Below are positions 17,201-27,199 of a stretch of 57,581 nt of DNA, piece by piece. Source of the DNA: Pantoea stewartii subsp. stewartii (lineage in GTDB: Bacteria; Pseudomonadota; Gammaproteobacteria; Enterobacterales; Enterobacteriaceae). Under the pieces are notes generated by a model, which worked only from the letters and a program-made list of their open reading frames with translations, did not search any database and was not told the origin of the DNA. Position 1 is the first letter of the stretch. The number at the start of each line of letters is the position of its first letter. Position numbers and translations under genes: made by a program. Location: positions 1 to 57,581 of the forward strand of contig NZ_VZPF01000026.1 in the NCBI RefSeq assembly GCF_008801695.1. Direction: 5' to 3'.

Positions 17201-18514
17201 TTACCGGTGGAAGAGGGGAAACGCGCCGGTTACTAAGCCGCCCGCCATCAGCACCAGGCTAATCAAAATCCCCCATTTTATGGCAAAACGTTGATGGTCA
17301 CCGATATCCACTTTGGCCAGACCGACTAACAGATAGACCGACGGCACCAGTGGACTCAGCAGATGGAAGGGTTGGCCCACAATGGAGGCTCGGGCAATTT
17401 CTTCTGCTGAAATGCCATAGCTGGCGGCCGTCTGCGCGATGACAGGCAGAATGCCAAAGTAGAAAGCATCGTTGGACATAAAAAAGGTAAACGGCAGACT
17501 GATCAGGGCGGTAAATAGCGCAAGATAAGGTCCGAAACTGTGCGGAATAAAGGCCAGCAGGCTTTTCGCCATGGCGTCCACCATGCCGGTACCTGACAGT
17601 ATGCCGGTAAAAATACCTGCCGCAAAAATCAAGGCAGTCACTGCCAGCACATTACTGGCGTGTGAACCGATACGGGCTTTTTGCTCTTCAAGCGAGGGGT
17701 AATTAAGCATGACGGCAATTGCAAAAGCCAGCATAAACAGAATCTGGATGGGCATGGCACCCACCACCAGAAGCACCAGCAGTACCGTGGTCAGAATAAA
17801 GTTTGGCCAGAACATTTTGGGCCGGCGATTTGCTGCGCATTCGTCTGCATCACCCAGGCCCAGTTCGATATTATTCAGATGGTCGTCGCTGATGCGCATG
17901 ACGCCCAGACGTTTACGTTCCTGTAGCCCAAACACGAAGGCCAGACCGACAAGAGCAACACAGGCGATAAGGATGGCCGGTAGCATGGGAATGAATATAT
18001 CCAGCGCATCAATGCGCAGCGCGGCCGCCGCGCGGGCTGTGGGGCCTCCCCACGGCGACAGGTTCATGATGCCGCTGGCCAGGTTAACCAGGCAGGTCAT
18101 TGCCAGCACATTCATGCCCAGTTTCCGGTAGAGGGGAAGAAACGCGGCAATGGCAATCATATAGGTGGTGGAACTGTCGCCATCCAGCGAGACCAGCAAG
18201 GTTAATACAGCGGTACCGACCAGCACTTTAAGCGGGTCGCCACGCACAATTTTCAGGATGAAACGCACCAGCGGATCAAACAGTCCGGCATCGATCATCA
18301 GGCCGAAATAGAGAATAGAAAACGTCAGCATCACTCCCGTTGGAGCCAGCGTTTTGACCCCGTTCAGCATCATTTCCCCAAGTCCGTGATAAAACCCGCC
18401 GATAAGCGCAAAAAGCGTCGGGATAAGAATGAGCGCGATTAGCGCTGACATGCGTTTGGTCATGATCAGATACATGAAACAAACCACCATCGTAAAGCCC
18501 AGTATGGTCAGCAA
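17201..18514 (-). CDS. CitMHS-family citrate-metal/proton symporter
   Basis: A 437-aa inner-membrane carrier with about 11-12 hydrophobic segments, matching the CitMHS family (CitM/CitH of Bacillus), which imports citrate complexed with divalent metal. Conserved blocks include SLDGDSSTTYMIAIAAFLPLY, LSPWGGPTARAA and FFMSNDAFYFGILPV. No ATG fits; the family N-terminus MLTILGFTMVVCF starts at a TTG at 18514 preceded by AAGAGGG eight bases upstream. It is flanked by btuR on one side and the phage-like fragment on the other, with its own strong terminator. It is not part of the K-12 order. The exact metal preference cannot be read from sequence. Confidence 0.88.
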   Translation of the reverse strand: MLTILGFTMVVCFMYLIMTKRMSALIALILIPTLFALIGGFYHGLGEMMLNGVKTLAPTGVMLTFSILYFGLMIDAGLFDPLVRFILKIVRGDPLKVLVGTAVLTLLVSLDGDSSTTYMIAIAAFLPLYRKLGMNVLAMTCLVNLASGIMNLSPWGGPTARAAAALRIDALDIFIPMLPAILIACVALVGLAFVFGLQERKRLGVMRISDDHLNNIELGLGDADECAANRRPKMFWPNFILTTVLLVLLVVGAMPIQILFMLAFAIAVMLNYPSLEEQKARIGSHASNVLAVTALIFAAGIFTGILSGTGMVDAMAKSLLAFIPHSFGPYLALFTALISLPFTFFMSNDAFYFGILPVIAQTAASYGISAEEIARASIVGQPFHLLSPLVPSVYLLVGLAKVDIGDHQRFAIKWGILISLVLMAGGLVTGAFPLFHR

Positions 18515-18978
18515 AATAAGAGCCCTCTTATTGGCAAAAGTTATTCAATTGTTATCAGAAAGAACATTTAATTATGGAATCGATTAGCACGGTAATGATT
18601 AACCTGTTGATTTGATTAACCACGCGCAATGGGATGATATTAAAGCTAAATATTTTTTATCATTTATTTAACATTGAAGAGTGATCCCGATCGGTTTTAC
18701 GTCTCTCAACGGTAAAAATATGTGATTGAGATCAATCATGGCGGCGGCGGATGACGCCGGTTTTCAGGCAGGGTTTCTGGAAAAGGCGCGTAAAACGTTT
18801 CGCAAAATTAACATGAATGGAAAATAAAAGCGGGAAAAGCCCTGAGGACCAGCTGTGCCAGGCTGCAATGACAATAAGCGGGCATGCAGGCCGATAAACA
18901 GGGAAAAGGAAGTACAGAGGGGGCACTGCGTAAGATAAGCAGGCCGGATGCATAAGGGCAGCCAGCCTACGGTAAAGG
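18515..18978. other. 464-bp intergenic region between the transporter and btuR
   Basis: No convincing gene is present. The left half is AT-rich and probably holds the transporter promoter. TGATTGA and TCAATCA form a 7-bp inverted repeat with a 2-bp centre at 18723-18738, a possible protein-binding site. A leftward frame at 18732-18953 lacks a ribosome-binding site and recognisable features. Confidence 0.5.
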
Positions 18979-19569
18979 CTACCAGTCTATTCCCTGCTGT
19001 GCCTTGATACCGGCGTCAAAGGCATGTTTCACCGGACGCATTTCCGTCACGGTGTCAGCCATATCCAGTAAGGTGCGATGGCAACCCCGACCCGTAAGGA
19101 TGACGCTTTGGTGGGCAGGACGGCCTTGCAGAGCGGTTACCAGCTCGTCGAGTGGCAGATAATCCATACTGATCATGTAGGTGATCTCATCCAGAATCAC
19201 TAAATCAAGCGTGTCATCCGACAGCATGCGTCTGGCATGTTCCCAGACGGCCAGGCAGGCCGCTGTATCGGTCTGGCGATTTTGCGTTTCCCAGGTGAAA
19301 CCCGTGGCCATTACCTGAAACTCCACCCCGTGCCGGGCCAGAAGGTTGCGTTCGCCGTTGGGCCATTCTCCCTTAATGAACTGAATGGCCGCGGCACGTT
19401 TGCCATGCCCGCAGGCGCGTAGAGCCGTGCCAAACGCAGCGGTGGTTTTCCCTTTACCGTTTCCGGTAAACACCATCAAAATGCCTCTGACTTGCTGAGC
19501 GGCAGCAATGCGGGCATCCACCTGTTCTTTCAGACGCTGTTGCCGCTGTTGATGACGATCGCTGGTCAT
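18979..19569 (-). CDS. btuR: cob(I)yrinic acid a,c-diamide adenosyltransferase
   Basis: BtuR (CobO) transfers the adenosyl group of ATP to cobalt(I) corrinoids, making adenosylcobalamin. The 196-aa product matches the family length and has the P-loop GNGKGKTTAAFG, QFIKGEWPNGERN, VILDEITYM and the C-terminal RPVKHAFDAGIKAQQGIDW. Its ATG shares one base with the yciK stop (TAATG), so it is translationally coupled to yciK as in E. coli. Together with tonB upstream it reflects corrinoid uptake and use. Confidence 0.96.
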   Translation of the reverse strand: MTSDRHQQRQQRLKEQVDARIAAAQQVRGILMVFTGNGKGKTTAAFGTALRACGHGKRAAAIQFIKGEWPNGERNLLARHGVEFQVMATGFTWETQNRQTDTAACLAVWEHARRMLSDDTLDLVILDEITYMISMDYLPLDELVTALQGRPAHQSVILTGRGCHRTLLDMADTVTEMRPVKHAFDAGIKAQQGIDW

Positions 19570-20330
19570 TACTCTGCGGCCCCGGGTTTTCTGCCTGGCT
19601 GCGCATCGAAGCTCATACCGGTTTTACGGCGGCTGTCATCGCCCATTAAATAGAGGTAAAGAGGCATGATATCGGCAGGCGTTTTGAGTTTACCGGCGTC
19701 TTCCTGAGGAAACGCACTGGCGCGCATTTTCGTACGCGTACCACCAGGATTAATACAGTTAACCCGCAATGCCTGATTTTTATACTCGTCGGCCAGCACC
19801 TGCATCATGCCTTCTGTGGCGAACTTTGATACCGCGTAGGCACCCCAACCCGCGCGCCCGGTACGGCCCACACTTGACGTCGTGAATACCAGCGAGCCGC
19901 TTTCGGATTTGAGCAGCAACGGCAATAGCGCCTGGGTGAGGTAAAACGTGGCATCAACATTAATTTTCATGACCTGTTGCCAGATTTGCGGATCCAGGTC
20001 GGCCAGCGGAACAATCTCACCTAAGATACTGGCGTTATGTAACACACCATCCAGACGGGAGAATGTTTGCGCCAGTTCCTGCGCTAGCTGCGCACAGCGT
20101 GCCGGCGTGGCGTCTGAAAGATCCAATACCACCGAATGGGCAGGGCGCTTGTTCAGTTGGTTTATCAACGCTTCTGTCTGCTGCAGCTTTTCAGCGCTGC
20201 GCCCCAGTAAAATCACCTCTGCGCCGAAGCGTGCGTAGGTCAGGGCCGCTTCGCGTCCAATGCCGTCAGAGGCACCCGTCACCAGGATAATGCGATGGGC
20301 AAGTAGATCATCTTTCGGTTGATAATGCAT
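19569..20330 (-). CDS. yciK: YciK short-chain dehydrogenase/reductase
   Basis: A classical SDR oxidoreductase of 253 aa with no established substrate. The N-terminal Rossmann motif is TGASDGIGREAA, followed by the NAS-type NASILG, the catalytic Ser in TTSSVGR and the Tyr-x3-Lys pair in GAYAVSKFA. ATG 20330 (MHYQPKDD) matches E. coli YciK and has GGGAGGTT upstream; the frame extends six codons further without support. It is coupled to btuR by a one-base overlap. Confidence 0.94.
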   Translation of the reverse strand: MHYQPKDDLLAHRIILVTGASDGIGREAALTYARFGAEVILLGRSAEKLQQTEALINQLNKRPAHSVVLDLSDATPARCAQLAQELAQTFSRLDGVLHNASILGEIVPLADLDPQIWQQVMKINVDATFYLTQALLPLLLKSESGSLVFTTSSVGRTGRAGWGAYAVSKFATEGMMQVLADEYKNQALRVNCINPGGTRTKMRASAFPQEDAGKLKTPADIMPLYLYLMGDDSRRKTGMSFDAQPGRKPGAAE

Positions 20331-20503
20331 GTTGGGAACCTCCCGCAACGTCTGGGTTTTTCGCTTTATGCCCTAATTCAGGGCACGACGCAATTAGCAA
20401 TAGGGACAATCTGTGCCAGATGCTGGCATTTCAGGCGACGCAGTAGCATAAACCCGTTAAACTAGGCGTTTGTCAGTAATCCTCTGTTTAATAAGGCGAC
20501 ACG

Positions 20504-21550
20504 ATGGATCTTCTTTTGAGTTATGGATTGTTTTTAGCAAAAGCGGTGACGGTGGTCGTTGCCATTGCTGCCATCGTCATGATTGTTGTGCATGCCGCTC
20601 AGCGTAAACGTCACCCGGGCGGACAACTGCGATTAACGCGGTTAGATGACGATTACAACAAGATGAAAGAGGCGTTGCAGCTTGAGAAAATGAAACCGCA
20701 GGCGCAAAAACTGTGGTTAAAAAACCATAAAAAGGCTGAAAAACAGAAGGCGAAAGCAGAGAAACGCGACGCGAAGCAGGGCAATGTCGACACCGTTAAA
20801 CCCACGTTGTACGTGCTTAATTTCAATGGCAGCATCGATGCCAGTGAAGTGAAATCGCTACGCGAAGAAATTTCAGCCATTCTGGCGGTTGCCCAGCCGG
20901 GCGATGAAGTATTACTGCGTCTGGAAAGCCCGGGCGGCATGGTTCACGGTTATGGCCTGGCGGCGTCACAATTGCAGCGCCTGCGTGATGCCGGGTTGAA
21001 CCTGACAGCGGCCGTGGACAAAGTGGCGGCGAGCGGCGGCTATATGATGGCCTGTGTGGCCAATACCATCGTGGCCGCGCCTTTTGCCGTCATCGGTTCC
21101 ATCGGGGTTGTCGCGCAAATCCCTAACTTCAACCGTCTGTTGAAACGTAATGACATTGACGTTGAGTTACACACGGCGGGTCAGTACAAACGTACGCTGA
21201 CGCTGTTTGGTGAAAACACCGAAGAAGGACGTGAAAAATTTCAGCAGGATTTGAACGAAACCCACCTGTTGTTTAAACAGTTTGTTCATGAAATGCGTCC
21301 TTCCCTCGACATTGACCGGGTGGCAACCGGCGAGCACTGGTATGGCCGGCAGGCGCTTGGACTGGGCCTGATCGATCGCATTTCGACCAGTGACGATCTC
21401 ATTATCGCGAATATGGCGAAATTCACGGTACTGGGCGTGACGTATGTACGACGTCGTTCAAAAATCGATCGCCTGACGCAAAGCGCAGGGCAGGTGCTTG
21501 AGCGCATTATGCTCAAATGGTGGCAGCGCAGCGACAAACGGTTTTTGTGA
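20504..21550 (+). CDS. sohB: SohB periplasmic/inner-membrane serine protease
   Basis: SohB is an S49 (SppA-type) peptidase anchored in the inner membrane with its catalytic domain in the periplasm; in E. coli extra copies suppress loss of HtrA/DegP. The 348-aa product has an N-terminal membrane helix and a charged Lys/Glu-rich coiled stretch (about 45-95). The catalytic Ser177 (VAASGGYMMA) and Lys229 (GQYKRTLT) dyad follows. It is divergent from yciK and ends in its own terminator. Confidence 0.96.
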   Translation: MDLLLSYGLFLAKAVTVVVAIAAIVMIVVHAAQRKRHPGGQLRLTRLDDDYNKMKEALQLEKMKPQAQKLWLKNHKKAEKQKAKAEKRDAKQGNVDTVKPTLYVLNFNGSIDASEVKSLREEISAILAVAQPGDEVLLRLESPGGMVHGYGLAASQLQRLRDAGLNLTAAVDKVAASGGYMMACVANTIVAAPFAVIGSIGVVAQIPNFNRLLKRNDIDVELHTAGQYKRTLTLFGENTEEGREKFQQDLNETHLLFKQFVHEMRPSLDIDRVATGEHWYGRQALGLGLIDRISTSDDLIIANMAKFTVLGVTYVRRRSKIDRLTQSAGQVLERIMLKWWQRSDKRFL

Positions 21551-21557
21551 TGCATCG

Positions 21558-21581
21558 ACCCGGCTCAGGCCGGGTTTTTTA
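21558..21581 (+). terminator. sohB terminator
   Basis: CCCGGC and GCCGGG pair over a TCAG loop, followed by six T residues, 8 bp past the sohB stop and just inside the 3' flank of the convergent yciN. Confidence 0.9.
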
Positions 21582-21827
21582 TACCAGGTGATAACGGGGT
21601 GACAGCAGAACGGCCAGGTGTTTGAACAGGTTGAACACCGCCGTGGTTTTTGCGGTCGGCAGGCCTTCCGTGTCCAAAAAGTACGGCCCTTTAAACACCA
21701 GCACATCGCCCTGCTGGCTGACGGCAGTAGCTTCAATACCGGCGATAAAATCATCATGTTCCCTGAGCATCGCGTTAGCGATATCTAACAGTGCCTGGGA
21801 CGACACTCCCTCAGTCAGATTCTGCAT
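21579..21827 (-). CDS. yciN: YciN family small protein
   Basis: A cytosolic 82-aa protein matching E. coli YciN in length and in the blocks REHDDFIAGIEATAV, DVLVFKGPYFLDTEGLPTAKTTAVFNLFKHLA and the C-terminal SPRYHLV. No biochemical function is established. ATG 21827 (MQNLTEGVS) follows AAGGCAC at suitable spacing; the longer frame to 21884 carries an unrelated N-terminus. It lies between sohB and topA as in K-12. Confidence 0.9.
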   Translation of the reverse strand: MQNLTEGVSSQALLDIANAMLREHDDFIAGIEATAVSQQGDVLVFKGPYFLDTEGLPTAKTTAVFNLFKHLAVLLSPRYHLV

Positions 21828-22197
21828 ATGTCTGTGCCTTTTTGACAGCCTGATAATTCTTTCTATATTACTTCCGTACTGCACTGTTCGACAAATCGTG
21901 GGCAGGGGTAAAAAAGGGCTTTCCTCACACCAGATGCTAATTAAGTTGCGTAACAGATTTTATCAGGTACAGTGTGGGCGTTTCAGATTCTAGGGATATT
22001 GCACCGGGAAGTGCGATTAAGTCAGGCAGAAAAAGCGATTTTTATCATAAAGTTGCACTGTAAAGAATCGACTGACCAGAGATTGAGCCCCACGTCTTGA
22101 AATACCAAACAGGCGTAGCAATATTGAACCCGATGGGTTTTCAGGGCGTCCAATCCTCTCCCGTTGAGCAGGATGTATTCATTAGGTAAAGGTAAAT

Positions 22198-24795
22198 ATG
22201 GGTAAAGCACTCGTTATTGTTGAGTCCCCGGCAAAGGCTAAAACAATCAATAAATACCTCGGCAGTGGCTACGTGGTGAAATCCAGCGTGGGCCATATCC
22301 GGGATCTGCCGACCAGTGGTTCAACCGCCAAAAAAAGTGCTGAAACCCCGACAGATAAGAAAGCCAAAAAAGTTAAGAAGGATGAGAAAGCCGCGCTGGT
22401 CAGTCGTATGGGCGTTGATCCCTATCACGGCTGGGAAGCGGATTATCAAATCCTGCCCAATAAAGAGAAAGTGGTAGCGGAACTCAAAGCTTTAGCCGAG
22501 AACGCCGACCATATCTATCTCGCAACCGACCTTGACCGCGAAGGGGAAGCCATTGCGTGGCACCTGCGGGAAGTGATCGGGGGTGACGATAAGCGCTTTA
22601 GCCGCGTTGTGTTCAATGAGATCACCAAAAATGCGATTCGCCAGGCGTTTGAAACGCCGGGCGAACTCAACATTGACCGCGTCAATGCACAGCAGGCACG
22701 CCGCTTTATGGACCGTGTCGTGGGGTACATGGTATCCCCGTTATTATGGAAAAAAATCGCGCGAGGCCTGTCTGCCGGTCGCGTGCAGTCTGTTGCTGTC
22801 CGGTTAGTGGTTGAGCGTGAGCGTGAAATCAAAGCTTTTGTGCCCGAAGAGTACTGGGAACTGAGCGCTAACCTGACCACGCCGAAGGGCGATGAGCTGA
22901 CGATGGACGTCACTCATGCGGGCGATAAACCGTTCCGTCCGGTCAATCACGACCAGACGCACGCCGCGCTGGCTCTGCTGGAAAAAGCGCGCTTTGCGGT
23001 CACGGACCGTGAAGACAAGCCAACCAGCAGCAAACCCGGCGCGCCGTTTATTACCTCCACGTTGCAGCAGGCGGCGAGTACCCGGCTGGGCTTTGGCGTG
23101 AAAAAGACCATGATGATGGCGCAGCGCCTGTATGAAGCGGGCCATATCACCTATATGCGTACCGATTCCACGAACCTGAGCCAGGATGCGGTTTCGATGG
23201 TGCGCGGCTACATTGAAGGCCATTTTGGTAAAAAGTACCTGCCCGATGCGGCGAATACCTTCGCCAGCAAAGAGAATTCGCAGGAAGCGCATGAAGCCAT
23301 CCGTCCATCAGATGTGGAAGTGCTGGCCGAGCAGCTCAAAGATATGGAAGCGGATGCGCAGAAACTGTATCAGCTTATCTGGCGTCAGTTTGTCGCCTGT
23401 CAGATGACACCGGCACAGTACGATTCGACCACGTTGACAGTCACGGCAGGGGATTACAAACTGAAGGCCAAAGGGCGTACGCTGCGCTTTGACGGCTGGA
23501 CCAAAGTCATGCCTGCGCTGCGTAAGAATGATGAGGATCGTACTTTACCGCCGGTTAACGTTGGCGATGAGCTGAGCCTGCAGGACCTGTTACCCAGCCA
23601 GCACTTTACCAAGCCACCGGCTCGCTTTAGTGAAGCTTCACTGGTCCGTGAGCTGGAAAAACGCGGTATCGGCCGTCCTTCGACCTATGCGGCCATCATT
23701 TCCACTATCCAGGATCGTGGCTACGTCAGGGTGGAAAACCGCCGCTTTTACGCTGAAAAAATGGGCGAAATTGTCACCGATCGTCTGGAAGAGAACTTCC
23801 GCGAGCTGATGAATTACGACTTTACCGCTCACATGGAAAACAGCCTCGACCAGGTCGCCAACAATCAGGCGGAGTGGAAAGCGGTTCTGGATCGCTTCTT
23901 CTCCGATTTCAGCCAGCAGCTGGAACAGGCTGAGAAAGATCCGGAAGAAGGCGGAATGCAGCCGAATCAGATGGTCCTGACCTCCATCGACTGCCCAACC
24001 TGCGGCCGTAAAATGGGGATTCGGACAGCCAGCACCGGTGTTTTCCTGGGGTGTTCAGGCTATGCGTTACCGCCGAAAGAGCGTTGCAAGCAAACCATCA
24101 ACCTGATTCCGGAAAATGAAGTTCTGAATATTCTGGAAGGGGACGATGCCGAAACCAACGCGCTGCGTGCCCGTCGTCGTTGCCAGAAATGTGGCACAGC
24201 GATGGACAGTTATCTGATTGATAACGGACGCAAGCTGCACGTTTGCGGTAACAACCCTGAGTGCGATGGTTATGAAATCGAAGAAGGGGAGTTTCGTATC
24301 AAGGGCTACGATGGTCCGGTCGTCGAGTGCGAAAAATGTGGTTCTGAAATGCACCTGAAAATGGGGCGTTTCGGTAAGTACATGGCCTGTACCAATGATG
24401 ACTGTAAGAACACCCGTAAGATTTTGCGTAATGGCGATGTCGCCCCGCCGAAAGAAGATCCCGTGCCGCTGCCCGAACTGCCGTGTGAAAAATCGGATGC
24501 GTATTTTGTGTTGCGTGACGGTGCTGCCGGTGTGTTCCTAGCCGCCAATACCTTCCCCAAATCGCGTGAAACCCGCGCACCGTTGGTGGAAGAGCTGCAG
24601 CGTTTCCACGACCGTTTACCTGAGAAGTTGAAATATCTGGCCGAAGCGCCAGCAACCGATCCGGAAGGCAACAAGACGCTGGTGCGCTTTAGCCGTAAAA
24701 CGAAACAGCAGTATGTGGCGTCTGAGAAAGACGGCAAAGCGACAGGCTGGTCAGCGTTTTACATTGACGGCAAGTGGCAGGAAGCGAAAAAGTAA
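22198..24795 (+). CDS. topA: DNA topoisomerase I
   Basis: TopA relaxes negative supercoils behind transcription by single-strand passage. The 865-aa protein equals the E. coli length. The N-terminal TOPRIM domain has [12 protein letters not shown] and [13 protein letters not shown]. The nucleophile is Tyr319 in [10 protein letters not shown]. The C-terminal part has tetracysteine zinc ribbons ([28 protein letters not shown]) and a basic tail. ATG 22198 follows TAAAGGTAAAT. Monocistronic with a strong terminator; cysB follows. Confidence 0.98.
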   Translation: MGKALVIVESPAKAKTINKYLGSGYVVKSSVGHIRDLPTSGSTAKKSAETPTDKKAKKVKKDEKAALVSRMGVDPYHGWEADYQILPNKEKVVAELKALAENADHIYLATDLDREGEAIAWHLREVIGGDDKRFSRVVFNEITKNAIRQAFETPGELNIDRVNAQQARRFMDRVVGYMVSPLLWKKIARGLSAGRVQSVAVRLVVEREREIKAFVPEEYWELSANLTTPKGDELTMDVTHAGDKPFRPVNHDQTHAALALLEKARFAVTDREDKPTSSKPGAPFITSTLQQAASTRLGFGVKKTMMMAQRLYEAGHITYMRTDSTNLSQDAVSMVRGYIEGHFGKKYLPDAANTFASKENSQEAHEAIRPSDVEVLAEQLKDMEADAQKLYQLIWRQFVACQMTPAQYDSTTLTVTAGDYKLKAKGRTLRFDGWTKVMPALRKNDEDRTLPPVNVGDELSLQDLLPSQHFTKPPARFSEASLVRELEKRGIGRPSTYAAIISTIQDRGYVRVENRRFYAEKMGEIVTDRLEENFRELMNYDFTAHMENSLDQVANNQAEWKAVLDRFFSDFSQQLEQAEKDPEEGGMQPNQMVLTSIDCPTCGRKMGIRTASTGVFLGCSGYALPPKERCKQTINLIPENEVLNILEGDDAETNALRARRRCQKCGTAMDSYLIDNGRKLHVCGNNPECDGYEIEEGEFRIKGYDGPVVECEKCGSEMHLKMGRFGKYMACTNDDCKNTRKILRNGDVAPPKEDPVPLPELPCEKSDAYFVLRDGAAGVFLAANTFPKSRETRAPLVEELQRFHDRLPEKLKYLAEAPATDPEGNKTLVRFSRKTKQQYVASEKDGKATGWSAFYIDGKWQEAKK

Positions 24796-24803
24796 CCCTG
24801 TAA

Positions 24804-24826
24804 GGCCAGCATTGCTGGCCTTTTTT
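24804..24826 (+). terminator. topA terminator
   Basis: GGCCAGC and GCTGGCC pair over an ATT loop, followed by six T residues, shortly after the topA stop. Confidence 0.93.
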
Positions 24827-24963
24827 CCCCGCCTTATATCATTCCGTTCTACATTGATACTTAAAATGCTATAGTGGTTATAGCATTTCCGATCCCTTCT
24901 TTCTGCTCAGCACCTTTCACCCGCCTGGGCGACAGTAAGCCACCCGGGGATGCGACTCTGTAA

Positions 24964-25959
<996 letters not shown>

Positions 25960-25985
25960 CGGTTATCTGTCGTCGCGTATTCTCA

Positions 25986-26007
25986 GGCTGCTTAGTGCAG
26001 CCATTTT
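25986..26007 (+). terminator. cysB terminator
   Basis: GGCTGC and GCAGCC form a 6-bp stem over a 5-base loop, followed by ATTTTT, 26 bp past the cysB stop. Confidence 0.8.
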
Positions 26008-26455
26008 TATGCAAGAATGTTAGCGCCATGTTTATATTGAGAAGTTTCATTATCTTTTTGTAAATGTAACGTCGATCACATGTTTAAAGCTTGCTGTATC
26101 TTAAATGCGAAATACGACACATTTTTGACGCGATTTCTTTGCGGGCTGCCAGGATTATTCCCATACTCCAGTTAACGCTTGATGGAGAAGCTTTTATTTA
26201 GGGGTTAGTTAACACGGTCTTTAGTAATGACTGGATCTGAAGTTAAATTAACTCAAATTTTTGTCAGGCGGATTTTAATAGTATGGGTAATAAGTCATTA
26301 ATCGTTACTTAAGTAATTTTACAGTTTTGATAAATTGCGTTAATCGTTATTGTGCAATAAAAATGACTGGATTTTTGGCCTTAACGGGTTTAGGATTCAT
26401 CCTAAATCTTAATCGATGTTATCAATCGTTTTATTGAGAGTGATTATCAAAAACT
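26008..26455. other. AT-rich intergenic region upstream of ymiA
   Basis: About 450 bp without a convincing gene. It is AT-rich with many TTAA steps and probably contains the promoter for the ymiA-yciX unit. TGAGAGTGATTATCA just before ymiA resembles a weak Fur box, which I do not regard as supported. Confidence 0.5.
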
Positions 26456-26614
26456 ATGGCTACGAGACTGACTGTTGATCCGGGCTTCCCGGCTAAAAGC
26501 ACCAAGGTTAAGCGTACAGGTAACACTCGTCGCAATGCCTGGTTAACTGTGTTCGCTGCCTCAGCGCTGTTCTGGGTGGTTGTAGCATTAATGATTTGGC
26601 GCATCTGGGGTTAA
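26456..26614 (+). CDS. ymiA: YmiA-like small membrane protein
   Basis: A 52-aa protein beginning MATRLTVDPG, with a basic N-terminal half (KSTKVKRTGNTRRNAW) and one C-terminal transmembrane helix ending LMIWRIWG. The pattern NAWLTVF...SALFWVVVALMIW closely resembles E. coli YmiA, which is encoded at the same place between cysB and acnA. The Shine-Dalgarno is poor. The yciX-like gene begins three bases after its stop, so the two form one unit. Function unknown. Confidence 0.85.
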   Translation: MATRLTVDPGFPAKSTKVKRTGNTRRNAWLTVFAASALFWVVVALMIWRIWG

Positions 26615-26617
26615 GCC

Positions 26618-26797
26618 ATGTGGGCAAACGCACTCTGCCATAAGCACACCATGACGACTCGTCAGCATCGTCTCTCTGGCTATAAAGCGAAAGAGCCGGT
26701 TGCAAAGGCGGAAAAAGTGACTATCCCCGAAAGTTGGGATCTGAACGAGCATCAGCGTAATTTCATCGAGTTCTTTCTGGACCCGAAAACAAAATAA
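26618..26797 (+). CDS. YciX-like small protein
   Basis: A 59-aa frame immediately after ymiA, ending in TAA at 26795-26797. Its core HRLSGYKAKEP...ESWDLNEHQRNFIEFFLDP is well formed and fits the small protein annotated next to YmiA in enterobacteria. ATG 26618 has GGGG seven bases upstream and is favoured; ATG 26651 (MTTRQHRLS) is an alternative with no Shine-Dalgarno. It is soluble, with no membrane segment. No function is known. Confidence 0.75.
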   Translation: MWANALCHKHTMTTRQHRLSGYKAKEPVAKAEKVTIPESWDLNEHQRNFIEFFLDPKTK

Positions 26798-26942
26798 TTT
26801 TACATCGCGTTTTTCTTTCGACATTTCTTCTGTCTTTCAGACTTACTTAATTAAGCGCTCTTCACACGTTGCATAAATGATGTCATCCCTTATCAGGATG
26901 CGAGTACGGCTTTTATTGCCCTTTCTACGCAGGAGTATTGCT

Positions 26943-27026
26943 ATGAATATGATTAAAATGACTTGGTTTAGTGCTTATGCGTTCTCATTTACCGTGTGGA
27001 TGGCAGCGCTCTGGGCAGCGCTATAA
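26943..27026 (+). CDS. 27-residue membrane peptide upstream of acnA
   Basis: A short frame with a good Shine-Dalgarno (CAGGAG eight bases before ATG 26943) encodes MNMIKMTWFSAYAFSFTVWM plus seven more residues, a single hydrophobic helix. K-12 has a tiny membrane-peptide gene (ymiC) near this point, and this may be its counterpart, although similarity cannot be judged reliably at this length. A terminator follows, so it is a separate unit from acnA. Confidence 0.55.
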   Translation: MNMIKMTWFSAYAFSFTVWMAALWAAL

Positions 27027-27049
27027 TTTAAACGTGTCTCTTTCTCAAT

Positions 27050-27078
27050 AATGCCTCGCAACATTGCGGGGCATTTTT
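27050..27078 (+). terminator. terminator between the small peptide gene and acnA
   Basis: ATGCCTCGC and GCGGGGCAT pair (with one wobble) over an AACATT loop, followed by TTTTTG. Confidence 0.75.
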
Positions 27079-27199
27079 GTTTGCGTCCGATTGTAGCAAT
27101 CTGTGTTGTAATCAAAACGTTAACAAAAAAGTGGTCTATCTTTATACTAAACCTTGTTGTCTCTGAGGTTTAAAGACCATGTATTATAAAGGAGGAGCT

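Noticed and set aside
18720..18740. FNR/CRP-like palindrome TGATTGA-GA-TCAATCA
   Set aside because: The half-site spacing fits neither FNR (4 bp between TTGAT and ATCAA) nor CRP. It lies close to an uncharacterised intergenic centre, so no regulator is assigned.
26430..26452. Possible Fur box before ymiA
   Set aside because: The match is partial and no iron-linked gene follows.
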